From NCBI RefSeq assembly GCF_017315725.1, contig NZ_JAFLRG010000001.1, positions 2,914,001 to 2,978,000 on the forward strand: a stretch of 64,000 nucleotides of DNA, written 5' to 3'. Positions 19,242-29,477 of this stretch are shown here, piece after piece (position 1 is the stretch's first letter; each line of letters opens with the position of its first letter). The notes beneath the pieces are model-generated. The model had not been told where the DNA came from and did not search any database. It saw only the letters and a list, made by a program, of their open reading frames with translations. Origin of the DNA: Trinickia acidisoli. GTDB lineage: Bacteria > Pseudomonadota > Gammaproteobacteria > Burkholderiales > Burkholderiaceae. The translations under genes were made by a program, and so were the position numbers.

Positions 19242-20720
19242 TTAAAGGACCACGGGCAGCGTGTGCGTGACGGCGTTCAAGCAGAGCGTCATCAGCGGAC
19301 CCGGCACGATGCCGAGCGCGACCACCGCGACGCCGTTCAGCACGAGCAGCCAGCGGCTCGACGCATCGCTCACGATCGGCGAGGTATCCTGCGGCGCGTC
19401 GAAGTACATGAGCTTGACGATGCGCAGGTAGTAGAACGCGCCGAACAGCGACGTGATCACGGCCAGCACGGCGAGCCAGGTCAGGCCGGCGTTCACTGTC
19501 GCCTCGAGCACGGCAAGCTTCGCGTAGAAGCCGACCGTCGGCGGAATGCCGGCGAGCGAGAACATCATCGCCATCATCACGAACGCGAACACCGGGCTGC
19601 GCTTGTTCAAGCCCTTGAAATCGTCCAGCGTCTCGGCCTCGAAATCGCGACGCGCGAGCAGCATGATGATGCCGAACGAGCCGAGCGTCGTCAGCAGATA
19701 AATGATGCTGTAGAACATCGCCGAGCTATAGGCGCCGGCCATGCCTTCAGCCTTGCCGTCCACGACGCCCGAGAGCAATCCGAGCAGCACGAAGCCCATG
19801 TTCGAAATCGCCGAGTACGCGAGCATCCGCTTGACGTTGCGCTGCACGATACCGGTGATGTTGCCCACGATCAGCGACAGTGCCGCGAGGATCACCAGCA
19901 TCTGCTGCCAATCGCCGGCGAGCGGCAGCACACCCATGACGAGCAGACGCAGCCCCCATGCGAACGCCGCGACCTTCGGGCCGCCGCCGACGAGCAACGT
20001 CATGGCCGTCGGTGCGCCGTGATAGACGTCGGGCACCCACATGTGGAACGGGACCGCCCCCATCTTGAACGCGATACCGGCCACGATGAAGATCACGCCG
20101 AACAGCAGCACCGCGTTGTTGATGTGGCCTGATGCGACCGCCTTCAGCACTTCGTTCAGATCGAGCGAGCCCGTCGCGCCGTAAAGCATCGACATACCGT
20201 AGAGCAGGAAGCCAGAGGCCAACGCGCCGAGGACGTAGTACTTCATCGCCGCTTCGTTCGACTGCGACGCGTCACGGCGCAGCGCGATCGCCGCGTAGAG
20301 CGACAACGACATCAGCTCGAGGCCCAGATACAGCGTGAGGAAGTTCGCGCCCGAGATCATGACGAGCTGGCCGAGCAGCGCGAACATGCCGAGCAGGAAG
20401 AAATCCCCGCGGAACAGATTGCGGTCTTCGAGGTACTTGCGCGAATAGATCATCGTCACCGCGTAGCCGATCGACACCACGGCTTTCATCGCACTCGCGA
20501 AGCCATCGACGACGTACATGTGCGAGAAGAAGTAATGCGGCTGCGGATCGAACACGAGCGCGACGAACCAGATGCCCGACACGAGCGACGCCAACACGGC
20601 GATCAAGTAGGTCACGCGCCGGCCGGAATCGCCGACGAACGTTTCGTTCAGCCACGCAAGCACGGTGGCTACCATCAGCAGCCCATCGGGCAGCAAGAGA
20701 GACATAGGGGCGTTTTGCAT
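19242..20720 (-). CDS. nuoN: NADH-quinone oxidoreductase subunit N
   Basis: 492 residues, about 14 transmembrane helices, a proton-pumping antiporter-like subunit of complex I. The conserved Lys-containing segments are present (FVLLGLLSGVVDG region and GAVPFHMWVPDVYHGAP near 230). It follows nuoM with a gap of 25 nt and is the last nuo gene. An N-terminal MQNAPMSLLLPDG gives two ATGs; I use the first. Inner-membrane arm of the complex. Confidence 0.97.
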   Translation of the reverse strand: MQNAPMSLLLPDGLLMVATVLAWLNETFVGDSGRRVTYLIAVLASLVSGIWFVALVFDPQPHYFFSHMYVVDGFASAMKAVVSIGYAVTMIYSRKYLEDRNLFRGDFFLLGMFALLGQLVMISGANFLTLYLGLELMSLSLYAAIALRRDASQSNEAAMKYYVLGALASGFLLYGMSMLYGATGSLDLNEVLKAVASGHINNAVLLFGVIFIVAGIAFKMGAVPFHMWVPDVYHGAPTAMTLLVGGGPKVAAFAWGLRLLVMGVLPLAGDWQQMLVILAALSLIVGNITGIVQRNVKRMLAYSAISNMGFVLLGLLSGVVDGKAEGMAGAYSSAMFYSIIYLLTTLGSFGIIMLLARRDFEAETLDDFKGLNKRSPVFAFVMMAMMFSLAGIPPTVGFYAKLAVLEATVNAGLTWLAVLAVITSLFGAFYYLRIVKLMYFDAPQDTSPIVSDASSRWLLVLNGVAVVALGIVPGPLMTLCLNAVTHTLPVVL

Positions 20721-20745
20721 GATCTTTTCGTTCCTCCGCTCGGCG

Positions 20746-22236
20746 TTACTGTGACACCGGCAGCTTCGACTGCGCGACGTGGGAGAGGAGGTTTTCCACG
20801 GAGACGTGCATCACATCGGTGAAGGGCTTCGGATACAGCCCCATGAACAACGTCAGCGCGGCCAGCACGCCGAGAATCAGATATTCGCGGCAGTTGATGT
20901 CTTTCAGCGCCTTCACGTGATCGTTCGTCACCGCGCCGAAATACACCCGCTTGTACATCCACAGCGTGTAGGCAGCGCCGAGAATCAGCGTGAACGCCGC
21001 ACCGAACGCGATCCAGAAATTGAACTGGACCGATGCGAGGATCACCATGAACTCGCCGACGAAACCCGAGGTACCGGGCAGGCCGCAGTTCGCCATCGAG
21101 AACAGCATCACGAGCGCCGCGAACTTCGGCATCACGTTGACGACGCCGCCGTAATCGGCGATCTGGCGCGAGTGCATCCGGTCGTAGAGCACCCCGATGC
21201 AAAGGAACATTGCGCCCGAGACGAAGCCATGCGAAATCATCTGCACGATCCCGCCTTCGACGCCGAGCTGATTGAAGATGAAGAAGCCGAGCGTGACGAA
21301 GCCCATGTGCGCGATCGACGAATACGCGACGAGCTTCTTCATGTCCGCCTGCACCATCGCCACCAAGCCGATGTAGATGACGGCGATCAGCGACAGCGTA
21401 ATGACGACGGGTGCCAGTGCGTGGCTCGCGTCGGGCGCGATCGGCAGCGAGAAGCGCAGGAAACCGTACGCACCGAGCTTCAGCATGATCGCGGCCAGCA
21501 CGACCGAGCCGCCCGTCGGCGCTTCCACGTGAGCGTCAGGCAACCACGTGTGCACCGGCCACATCGGCACCTTCACCGCGAAGGCGAGGAAGAACGCGAT
21601 GAACAGCAGTATCTGCGGCGTCATCGCGATCTGGGCGTTCTGCCAGGTCGCCAGATCGAACGTGCCGGTCTGGACGTACAGGTAGATCAACGCGACCAGC
21701 ATCAGCAGCGAACCGGCCAGCGTATAGAGGAAAAACTTGAACGCGGCGTAGATCCGGTTCGGGCCACCCCACACGCCGATGATCAGATACATCGGGATCA
21801 GCGTCGCTTCGAAGAACACGTAGAACAGCAGGCCGTCCGCGGCGGAAAACACGCCGATCATGATCCCCGAGAGGATCAGGAACGAGGCCATGTATTGCGA
21901 CACGTGCTCGGTGATGACTTCCCAGCCGGCGATCACGACGATCACGGTGATAAGGGCAGTCAGCACGACGAACCACATCGAGATCCCGTCGACCCCGAGG
22001 TGATACGTGATGTGGAAGCGTTCGATCCAGTTCGCCTGCTCGACGAACTGCAGCGCGCCGCTCGTCGAGTCGAAGCCGCTGATGAGCGGCAGCGTGACGA
22101 GCAAGCCGAGAATCGAGCCGATCAGCGCCAGCCAGCGCGCGGGAGCGGGGTTCTTGTCGGAACCGATGGCGAGAACGGCGAGACCGAAAACGATCGGCAG
22201 CCAAATCGCGGTACTAAGAATCGGAAAAGAGTGCAT
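20746..22236 (-). CDS. nuoM: NADH-quinone oxidoreductase subunit M
   Basis: 496 residues, about 14 transmembrane helices, antiporter-like proton channel. Family motifs include LIPMYLIIGVWGG (with the conserved Glu just before, FFEATLIPM) and KVPMWPVHTWLPDAHVEAP, which holds the channel Lys and His. It sits between nuoL (gap 15 nt) and nuoN. Confidence 0.97.
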   Translation of the reverse strand: MHSFPILSTAIWLPIVFGLAVLAIGSDKNPAPARWLALIGSILGLLVTLPLISGFDSTSGALQFVEQANWIERFHITYHLGVDGISMWFVVLTALITVIVVIAGWEVITEHVSQYMASFLILSGIMIGVFSAADGLLFYVFFEATLIPMYLIIGVWGGPNRIYAAFKFFLYTLAGSLLMLVALIYLYVQTGTFDLATWQNAQIAMTPQILLFIAFFLAFAVKVPMWPVHTWLPDAHVEAPTGGSVVLAAIMLKLGAYGFLRFSLPIAPDASHALAPVVITLSLIAVIYIGLVAMVQADMKKLVAYSSIAHMGFVTLGFFIFNQLGVEGGIVQMISHGFVSGAMFLCIGVLYDRMHSRQIADYGGVVNVMPKFAALVMLFSMANCGLPGTSGFVGEFMVILASVQFNFWIAFGAAFTLILGAAYTLWMYKRVYFGAVTNDHVKALKDINCREYLILGVLAALTLFMGLYPKPFTDVMHVSVENLLSHVAQSKLPVSQ

Positions 22237-22251
22237 TAAGTGTCCCCCGCC

Positions 22252-24315
22252 TTATTTGCCGCCGAGCGTTACAAACAGGGTAAGGAGCCCCAGCATGCCG
22301 ATGATCATGGCGAACGCGTAGTGGTAGATGTAACCGGATTGCAGGAAGCGGATCACGCTCGCGAACCAGCCGATGAAGCGTGCGCTGCCGTTGACGACAC
22401 CGTCGATGACCACGACGTCGCCTTCCTTCCAGAGGCCGCGGCCGATGGCCACCGCACCGCGGGCGAAGACGACTTCGTTGATCTTGTCCATGTAGTACTT
22501 GTTGTCGAGCAGCGTGTAGATCGGGCCGAACGCGCGACGAATCACCGGCGGCAGATCGGGCCGCTTCAAGTACAGGAACCACGCCGTCACGAAGCCGGCC
22601 AGCGCGAGCCACAGCGGCAGCGACGACACCGAGTGCAGCGCCATCGGCAGCCAGCCGTGGAATTCCTTGCTCATCTCTTCGAGCGCCGTGTGGTTCTCGC
22701 CGATGAAGATGACCTTGCTGAACGCCACGCCGTGCGTGAAGAAATCGCCGTAGATCATCGGGCCGATCGCGATCGCACCGATGATGACCGACGGAATCGC
22801 CAGCAGAACCAGCGGCACCCACACGACCCAAGGCGTTTCGTGCGGCTCGTGCGCATGGGCGTGATCGTCGTGACCGTGCCCATGATCGTCGCCGTGGCTG
22901 CCATGCGCCGCCGATTCGGCGCCGTGACCGTTACCGTAATCCTTCGGATGGCGGAAGCGCTCTTCGCCGTGGAACACCATGAAGTACATACGGAACGAAT
23001 ACAGCGCGGTCACGAATACGCTCGCCACGACCGAGAAGTATGCGAAGCCCGAGCCCGGCAGATGCGAGAGGCCCACGGCGTCGATGATCGAATCCTTAGA
23101 GTAGAAACCCGCGAAGAACGGCGTGCCGCACAGCGCGAGCGTACCCATCAGGGACGTGAACCAGGTGATCGGCATGTACTTGGCCAAACCGCCCATGTTG
23201 CGCATGTCCTGATCGTGATGCATGCCGATGATGACCGAACCGGCGCCGAGGAACAACAGCGCCTTGAAGAACGCATGCGTCATCAGGTGGAACACCGACA
23301 CCGAGTAGGCCGAGGCACCCAGTGCGACCGTCATATAGCCGAGCTGCGACAGCGTCGAGTAGGCGACGACGCGCTTGATGTCGTTTTGGACGATCCCGAG
23401 CAAGCCCATGAACAACGTCGTGATCGCGCCGATCACCATGATGAACGAGAGCGCCGCATCGGACAGTTCGAACAGCGGCGACATCCGCGTCACCATGAAG
23501 ATGCCGGCCGTCACCATCGTCGCCGCATGGATCAGCGCCGAGATCGGCGTCGGGCCTTCCATCGAGTCGGGCAGCCACACGTGCAGCGGAAACTGCGCCG
23601 ACTTACCCATCGCGCCGATGAACAAGCAGATGCAAGCGACGGTCAGGAGGCCCCAATGCGTGCCCGGGAGCGTCAGCGCAACGAGCGCTTCACGCTTGGC
23701 GAACACTTCGCCGTAGTTCATCGAGCCTGCGTACGCGAGGATGAGGCCGATGCCGAGCAGGAAGCCGAAGTCGCCGACGCGATTCACGAGGAACGCCTTC
23801 ATGTTCGCGTAGATGGCGCTCTCACGCGTGAAGTAGAACCCGATCAGCAGGTACGACACGAGGCCCACCGCTTCCCAGCCGAAGAAGAGCTGCAAGAAGT
23901 TGTTGCTCATGACGAGCATCAGCATCGAGAACGTGAACAGCGAGATGTACGAGAAGAAGCGCTCGTAGCCGTCGTCCTCCGCCATGTAGCCGATCGTGTA
24001 GATGTGCACCATCAGCGATACGAAGGTGACGACGCACATCATCATCGCCGTGAGCGAATCGACGAGGAAGCCGACTTCGAGCTTCAGCGAGCCCACCTGC
24101 ATCCAGTCGTAGACCGTCGCGTTGTAGCTCGCGCCGTTCATGACGTCGACGAACACGATCGCCGAGAGGATGAAGGAGATCAGCACGCCGAGAATCGTGA
24201 CCCGGTGGCTACCCTTGCGCCCGACCACCTTCCCGCCAAGACCTGCAATCAGCGAGCCGGCGAGCGGTGCGAGCGGAACCGCCAGCAGCAGGTTTTCATT
24301 GAGTGTCATGGACAT
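22252..24315 (-). CDS. nuoL: NADH-quinone oxidoreductase subunit L
   Basis: 687 residues, the longest antiporter-like subunit, with the C-terminal lateral helix. Motifs present: FFGWEAVGLVSYLLIGFYF and SAQFPLHVWLPDSMEGPTP. Between two late membrane segments (about residues 455-495) lies a His- and Asp-rich loop with repeated HGDDHGHGHDDHAHAH-type sequence, which may bind a metal. The start at 24315 gives MSMTLNENLLLAVPLAP. It follows nuoK by 17 nt. Confidence 0.97.
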   Translation of the reverse strand: MSMTLNENLLLAVPLAPLAGSLIAGLGGKVVGRKGSHRVTILGVLISFILSAIVFVDVMNGASYNATVYDWMQVGSLKLEVGFLVDSLTAMMMCVVTFVSLMVHIYTIGYMAEDDGYERFFSYISLFTFSMLMLVMSNNFLQLFFGWEAVGLVSYLLIGFYFTRESAIYANMKAFLVNRVGDFGFLLGIGLILAYAGSMNYGEVFAKREALVALTLPGTHWGLLTVACICLFIGAMGKSAQFPLHVWLPDSMEGPTPISALIHAATMVTAGIFMVTRMSPLFELSDAALSFIMVIGAITTLFMGLLGIVQNDIKRVVAYSTLSQLGYMTVALGASAYSVSVFHLMTHAFFKALLFLGAGSVIIGMHHDQDMRNMGGLAKYMPITWFTSLMGTLALCGTPFFAGFYSKDSIIDAVGLSHLPGSGFAYFSVVASVFVTALYSFRMYFMVFHGEERFRHPKDYGNGHGAESAAHGSHGDDHGHGHDDHAHAHEPHETPWVVWVPLVLLAIPSVIIGAIAIGPMIYGDFFTHGVAFSKVIFIGENHTALEEMSKEFHGWLPMALHSVSSLPLWLALAGFVTAWFLYLKRPDLPPVIRRAFGPIYTLLDNKYYMDKINEVVFARGAVAIGRGLWKEGDVVVIDGVVNGSARFIGWFASVIRFLQSGYIYHYAFAMIIGMLGLLTLFVTLGGK

Positions 24316-24332
24316 AACCGCAGTGCCTGAAT

Positions 24333-24638
24333 TTAACCTTTGAGCTGATCGAGATCCTCGACGTTGATCGTGTCGAGGGTACGGAACAGAGTCACGAGAA
24401 TCGCGAGGCCGATCGCCGCTTCCGCCGCCGCAACCGTCAGCACGAAGAACACGAAGATCTGCCCGTGCACGTCGCCGAGGTAATGCGAGAACGCGACGAA
24501 ATTCGTGTTCACCGCGAGCAGGATCAGTTCGATCGCCATCAGGATGATGATGACGTTACGACGATTCAGGAAAATGCCGACGACGCCGATCGCAAACAGG
24601 ATCGCGCCGAGCACGAGGTAATGAGCCAGGGTCAACAT
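24333..24638 (-). CDS. nuoK: NADH-quinone oxidoreductase subunit K
   Basis: 101 residues, the standard length for NuoK, with three transmembrane helices. The conserved membrane Glu residues are in [11 protein letters not shown] and [12 protein letters not shown] start at the [14 protein letters not shown] (24638), which gives the family length; a longer frame starts at 24659 and would overlap the nuoJ end. Confidence 0.97.
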   Translation of the reverse strand: MLTLAHYLVLGAILFAIGVVGIFLNRRNVIIILMAIELILLAVNTNFVAFSHYLGDVHGQIFVFFVLTVAAAEAAIGLAILVTLFRTLDTINVEDLDQLKG

Positions 24639-24655
24639 GTTTATCTCCTCGACGC

Positions 24656-25342
24656 TCAACGATTGCTGCCGACCGTGCCGGCGCCGACATTGGCACTCGG
24701 CTCACCTGCCGCGCCTTCGGCCGTCGCCGGCAGCGTCGACGTCTCGGACGGCATCTTCACGATGCGCACGCGATCCTTCGCGCGCACCTTCACTTGTTCG
24801 GACACGCGCTGGCGCTTGCTGTCCTTGCCCTTGCGCGCCGTCAGCGCGATCGCCGCGATGATCGCGACGAGCAGCACGAGACCCGCCACTTCGAAGGCGA
24901 AGACGTAATCGGTGTAGATCACCTTGCCGATCAGGTAGGTGTTCGGCATGGCGCTGGCACCGGCGAGCGTCGCGTCGCGCACCGGCGTCGTCGTGCCGCC
25001 GTAGCCGTGCCAGAGGATCAGCGCCGTCTCGACGATGATGATCGCGCCGACGATGGTGGCCGTCGGTACGAAGCGCTTGAAGTCGCGCCGCAGCTCGTCG
25101 AGATTGATGTCGAGCATCATCACGACGAACAGGAACAGCACCATCACCGCGCCGACGTAGAGCAGCACGAGCAGGATCGCGAGGAATTCGGCCCCGAGCA
25201 GCATCCAGATGGCCGCCGCGTTGAAGAACGCGAGCACGAGAAAGAGCGCCGACCCGACCGGGTTGCGCGACGTGACCACCTTCAGGCCCGACACCGTCAG
25301 GAGCAGCGCGAAGATGTAAAACAGTACGGTCGTGAATTCCAT
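24656..25342 (-). CDS. nuoJ: NADH-quinone oxidoreductase subunit J
   Basis: 228 residues: five transmembrane helices followed by a charged C-terminal tail of about 60 residues ([20 protein letters not shown] region) facing the aqueous phase. The membrane pi-bulge segment [18 protein letters not shown] is present. It is separated from nuoI by an unusually long gap (126 nt) containing a hairpin. Confidence 0.96.
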   Translation of the reverse strand: MEFTTVLFYIFALLLTVSGLKVVTSRNPVGSALFLVLAFFNAAAIWMLLGAEFLAILLVLLYVGAVMVLFLFVVMMLDINLDELRRDFKRFVPTATIVGAIIIVETALILWHGYGGTTTPVRDATLAGASAMPNTYLIGKVIYTDYVFAFEVAGLVLLVAIIAAIALTARKGKDSKRQRVSEQVKVRAKDRVRIVKMPSETSTLPATAEGAAGEPSANVGAGTVGSNR

Positions 25343-25408
25343 GATTACCGGTTCATCGTTAGCTCATCAATCGGGCGTGGGGGACACTGGCAGCACGCCG
25401 CGCCTAGC

Positions 25409-25430
25409 CGCGGCGGCGGATACCGCCGCG
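25409..25430 (-). other. Intercistronic hairpin between nuoI and nuoJ
   Basis: A perfect 8-bp stem CGCGGCGG/CCGCCGCG with a 6-nt loop lies in the 126-nt gap of an otherwise tight operon. No T tract follows, so it may be an RNA-processing or stability element. Confidence 0.5.
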
Positions 25431-25468
25431 TCACCCAACTACGCGTCGAGCAAATGCGTCAATGCTTT

Positions 25469-25957
25469 TCAACGATACGGCGCGTCGGCCGCTTTCGATG
25501 CCGCAATCTCGGCCTCATAGCGATCGCCCACCGCAAGCAGCATGTCCTTCGTGAAGTACAAGTCGCCGCGCTTTTCGCCGTGGTACTCGAGGATGCTCGT
25601 CTCGACGATCGAATCGACGGGGCAACTTTCCTCGCAGAAGCCGCAGAAGATGCACTTGGTCAAATCGATGTCGTAGCGCGTCGTGCGGCGCGTGTTGTCC
25701 GCGCGCACTTCCGACTCGATCGTGATGGCAAGTGCCGGGCACACCGCTTCGCAGAGCTTGCAGGCGATGCAGCGCTCTTCGCCGTTTTCATAGCGGCGCA
25801 GGGCGTGCAAGCCGCGAAAGCGCGGCGACAACGGCGTCTTTTCCTCGGGGAACTGCACCGTGAACTTGCGCTTGAACGTATAGCGACCCGTCAGCGCGAG
25901 CCCCTTGAGCAGCTCGGTCAGGAAAAACGTCTTGAAGAAATTTTGAATAGCGTTCAT
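25469..25957 (-). CDS. nuoI: NADH-quinone oxidoreductase subunit I
   Basis: 162 residues with two [4Fe-4S] ferredoxin motifs, [12 protein letters not shown] and [12 protein letters not shown], that carry clusters N6a and N6b from NuoG towards NuoB. The N-terminal amphipathic helix binds the membrane arm. It follows nuoH with a 12-nt gap. Confidence 0.98.
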   Translation of the reverse strand: MNAIQNFFKTFFLTELLKGLALTGRYTFKRKFTVQFPEEKTPLSPRFRGLHALRRYENGEERCIACKLCEAVCPALAITIESEVRADNTRRTTRYDIDLTKCIFCGFCEESCPVDSIVETSILEYHGEKRGDLYFTKDMLLAVGDRYEAEIAASKAADAPYR

Positions 25958-25969
25958 TTCGCTCGCCCT

Positions 25970-27034
25970 TTATTTCCAGATGTTCAGCGGCGACATGATC
26001 CAGAAGCCGACCACGACCACCCAGAGAATGCACACGGGCAGGAAAATCTTCCAGCCCAGACGCATGATCTGGTCATAGCGATAGCGCGGGAACGTCGCGC
26101 GGGCCCAGATGAACACCGACAACAGCAGGAACACCTTCAGCACGAGCCAGAAGATGCCCGGGATGAACGACAGGAATCCGAACGGCGCGCTCCAACCACC
26201 GAGGAACAGCGTCGCGGCCAATGCCGAGATCACGATCATGTTGATGTACTCGGCGAGGAAGAACAGCGCGAACGCCATCCCCGAGTAATCGATCATGTGG
26301 CCCGCCACGATTTCCGACTCCCCTTCCACCACGTCGAACGGGTGGCGGTTCGTTTCGGCGATGCCCGAGATGAAGTAGACGACGAACACGGGCAAGAGCG
26401 GGAGCCAGTTCCACGACAGGAACGTGATGCCGTGCGTGGCGAACCAGCCGCGCTCTTGCGAGACGACGATGTCCGACAGGTTCAAGCTGCCCGAGGTCAT
26501 CAGCACGACGACGAGCGCAAAACCCATCGACACTTCGTACGAAACCATCTGCGCCGCGGCGCGCATCGCGCCGAGGAAAGCGTACTTCGAGTTCGAGGCC
26601 CAGCCGGCGAGAATCACCCCATACACGCCGATCGACGAAATCGCGATGACGTACAACAGGCCGGCGTTGATGTCGCCGAGCACCGCTTTCGCTTGGAACG
26701 GAATGACGGCCCAAACGGCAAACGCCGGCACCACCGTCATGATCGGCGCGATCAAATAGAACCAGCGATTGGCGGCCGTCGGCTGAATCACTTCCTTGAG
26801 CAGCAGCTTGAGCACGTCGGCAATCGGCTGCAGCAGGCCGGCGGGGCCGACGCGGTTCGGGCCGAGACGCACGTGCATCCAGCCGATGAGCTTGCGTTCC
26901 CAGAGAATCAGGTACGCCACGCACAGCAGAATCGCGACGGAGACGACGACGATGCGCACGAGCGCCCACACCGTGGGCCACGCCGCGCCAAGCGCCTGGG
27001 TGCCGCCTGCGTTGATCGTATCGAACAAGCTCAT
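25970..27034 (-). CDS. nuoH: NADH-quinone oxidoreductase subunit H
   Basis: 354 residues, eight membrane helices; forms the quinone-binding cavity with NuoB and NuoD. Signature segments are present: [18 protein letters not shown] and [20 protein letters not shown]. Its start follows nuoG's stop directly (27035), with no intergenic base. Confidence 0.98.
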   Translation of the reverse strand: MSLFDTINAGGTQALGAAWPTVWALVRIVVVSVAILLCVAYLILWERKLIGWMHVRLGPNRVGPAGLLQPIADVLKLLLKEVIQPTAANRWFYLIAPIMTVVPAFAVWAVIPFQAKAVLGDINAGLLYVIAISSIGVYGVILAGWASNSKYAFLGAMRAAAQMVSYEVSMGFALVVVLMTSGSLNLSDIVVSQERGWFATHGITFLSWNWLPLLPVFVVYFISGIAETNRHPFDVVEGESEIVAGHMIDYSGMAFALFFLAEYINMIVISALAATLFLGGWSAPFGFLSFIPGIFWLVLKVFLLLSVFIWARATFPRYRYDQIMRLGWKIFLPVCILWVVVVGFWIMSPLNIWK

Positions 27035-29365
27035 TTACGCCTTCTCCACCACGAGTTCACCGAACAAGCCGCCGAGCGCCGCGCCAAGCTGCGTGCCCGC
27101 CGATACGCGCACGGCCGTGTCCGCGAGCAGCGCATCGAGCGTCGCCGCGGCCTTGACCTCCCGATCGCCCTGGCGCACACGCACCGCGTCGCCTTCCTTC
27201 AAGCCGAGCTTGTCGAACAGCGCGGCCGGCAGACCGATCGCGTTCGCGGCGCGGCTTGCCGCCGTCAGATGCAGCGAGGGTGCGCGACGCACGAGCGCGT
27301 CGGCGTGGTAGATCGCCACGTCGGCGATGCGCTCGAGCGTGCCGTTCGCCTTGGCTTGCGCGCTGCGCGCCACTGCCGTATTCGTGCGGTTGTTCAAGCG
27401 CGAAGCGTCCACACCGCTGGGCAGCGCCGCGGCACGCACGTCTTCGACCGTGTCGTATTCGAAGCCCGGCAAGCCGAGCACGTTGCCGAGCACGCGCAGC
27501 ACCTTCCAGCCCGGACGCGTTTCGCCGAGCGGACGCACGACGCCGCCGAACGCTTGCAGCGTACCTTCGGCGTTGACGAACGCGCCGGCCGTTTCCGTGA
27601 ACGGCGCGATCGGCAGCAGCACGTCGGCGTAGTCGGTGCCCGTCTTGAACGGCGAGAGTACGACGACCGTTTCGGCCTGACCCAGCGCGGCGCGCGCCTG
27701 CGCAGGATTGACCGTATCGAATTCGGGTTCGAGGTTCAGCAGCACGTAGCCCTTGCGCGGCTGCTCGAACGCGGCGCGAGCATCGAGGCCTTGCGCGCCG
27801 GGCAACGCGCCGACGAGGTGTGCGCCGACCGTGTTCGCCGCTTCCGTGAGGAAGCCGAGCGTCGCGCCCGTTTGCTCTGCAATCCATTGCGCCAGCGCGT
27901 GGATGCGCGAGAACTCGGGATGCTGAACGGCGCTGTTGCCGATCAGCACCGCACGGCGCTCGCCGTTCGCGAGCGCGGCGGCCACTTCTTGCGCGGCGGC
28001 CGTCGCTTCGACACCGACCGCCCCTTCGGGCAGCGCGACGCCGCGCGCTTGCGCGACGGCGGCGGCGACACCGGCCAGCGTGTCGACCCAAGCCGACGGC
28101 GCGGCCACGATCGCCTTCGCGGTCGGGATCAGCGAATTGTCGCCGGTGGCATGCAGCAGATGCAGCTTCGCGCCGCCGCGGGCGGCCTGGCGCAGACGCG
28201 AGGCCGGCAGCGGATGGTCGCGGCGCAGGAACGAGCCGATCACGAACGCCGCATCGAGCGTCGAGAGATCGGCGAGCGGCATGCCGAGCCACGGCGCGCC
28301 TTCGATGTTCGAGGCGAAATCCGATTGGCGCAGACGGAAGTCGACGTTCGGCGTACCGAGCGCTTGTGCAAGCTGCTTGAGCAGAAACAGTTCTTCGACC
28401 GTGCTGTGAGCGCTACCGAGCAACGCGAGCGCGTTCGCACCGTGATCGGCGGTTACGCCCTTCACGCTCTTCGCGACATATTCCAGCGCCGTTTGCCAGT
28501 CGGTTTCGATCCACTGGCCGCCCTGCTTGATCATCGGCTGCGTCAAACGCTCTTCGCTGTTCAAGCCTTCGTACGAGAAGCGGTCCTTATCGGAGATCCA
28601 GCACTCGTTGATCGCTTCGTTCTCGAGCGGCAGCACGCGCATGACGCGATTGTTCTTGCTCTGCACGACGAGGTTGGCGCCGACCGAATCATGCGGGCTG
28701 ACCGACTTGCGGCGCGAGAGCTCCCACGTACGGGCGCTGTAGCGGAACGGCTTGCTCGTGAGCGCGCCGACCGGACACAGGTCGATCATGTTGCCCGAGA
28801 GCTCGGAGTCGACCGTCTTGCCGACGAACGTCGTGATCTCCGAATGTTCGCCACGGCCGAGCATGCCGAGTTCCATGACGCCGGCGATTTCCTGACCGAA
28901 GCGAACGCAGCGCGTGCAGTGAATGCACCGTGTCATCTCTTCCATCGAGATCAGCGGACCCACGTTCTTATGGAAGACGACCCGCTTCTCTTCGTTGTAG
29001 CGCGAGCCCGACTTGCCGTAGCCGACGGCCAAGTCCTGCAACTGGCATTCGCCGCCTTGATCGCAGATCGGGCAATCGAGCGGGTGGTTGATCAGCAGGA
29101 ATTCCATCACTGATTGCTGCGCCTTGACGGCCTTGTCGGACGTCGTGCGCACGACCATGCCGGGCGACACGGGCGTCGCACAAGCGGGCACGGCCTTCGG
29201 CATCTTCTCGACTTCGACGAGACACATGCGGCAGTTGGCCGCGATCGAAAGCTTCTTGTGATAGCAGAAGTGAGGAATGTACGTGTCGACCTTATGCGCA
29301 GCCTGGATCACCATGCTGCCTTCGGGCACCTCGACCTTCTTCCCGTCTATTTCAAGTTCAACCAT
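27035..29365 (-). CDS. nuoG: NADH-quinone oxidoreductase subunit G
   Basis: 776 residues. The N-terminal [2Fe-2S] ligands (residues about 34-68: Cys in PHFCYHKK, ANCRMC, VPAC), the His-ligated [4Fe-4S] site, the second cluster HCTRCVRFGQE, and a molybdopterin-oxidoreductase-like domain follow in order. The N7 cluster Cys motif typical of some NuoG proteins is not obvious. Soluble arm of complex I. A 112-nt gap separates it from nuoF. Confidence 0.97.
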   Translation of the reverse strand: MVELEIDGKKVEVPEGSMVIQAAHKVDTYIPHFCYHKKLSIAANCRMCLVEVEKMPKAVPACATPVSPGMVVRTTSDKAVKAQQSVMEFLLINHPLDCPICDQGGECQLQDLAVGYGKSGSRYNEEKRVVFHKNVGPLISMEEMTRCIHCTRCVRFGQEIAGVMELGMLGRGEHSEITTFVGKTVDSELSGNMIDLCPVGALTSKPFRYSARTWELSRRKSVSPHDSVGANLVVQSKNNRVMRVLPLENEAINECWISDKDRFSYEGLNSEERLTQPMIKQGGQWIETDWQTALEYVAKSVKGVTADHGANALALLGSAHSTVEELFLLKQLAQALGTPNVDFRLRQSDFASNIEGAPWLGMPLADLSTLDAAFVIGSFLRRDHPLPASRLRQAARGGAKLHLLHATGDNSLIPTAKAIVAAPSAWVDTLAGVAAAVAQARGVALPEGAVGVEATAAAQEVAAALANGERRAVLIGNSAVQHPEFSRIHALAQWIAEQTGATLGFLTEAANTVGAHLVGALPGAQGLDARAAFEQPRKGYVLLNLEPEFDTVNPAQARAALGQAETVVVLSPFKTGTDYADVLLPIAPFTETAGAFVNAEGTLQAFGGVVRPLGETRPGWKVLRVLGNVLGLPGFEYDTVEDVRAAALPSGVDASRLNNRTNTAVARSAQAKANGTLERIADVAIYHADALVRRAPSLHLTAASRAANAIGLPAALFDKLGLKEGDAVRVRQGDREVKAAATLDALLADTAVRVSAGTQLGAALGGLFGELVVEKA

Positions 29366-29477
29366 GATGGTGAATGGTCCTTAACCTATTACCGCTCAAT
29401 CTTTGCTCGCTGTACCGCCCGCCGAAGGTCGTTCGGTAGGCAGTCGGAATGAGGCGATGGATTCGCGCGGCGCGTTG

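Noticed and set aside
22240..24330. A 696-codon plus-strand open frame opposite nuoL
   Set aside because: Same antisense shadow effect; no ribosome site or domain, and NuoL is certain.
24794..29113. A 1439-codon open frame on the plus strand opposite nuoJ to nuoG
   Set aside because: It mirrors the codon pattern of the nuo genes on the other strand, a known effect in GC-rich DNA. The product is Arg/His/Glu rich with no recognisable domain.
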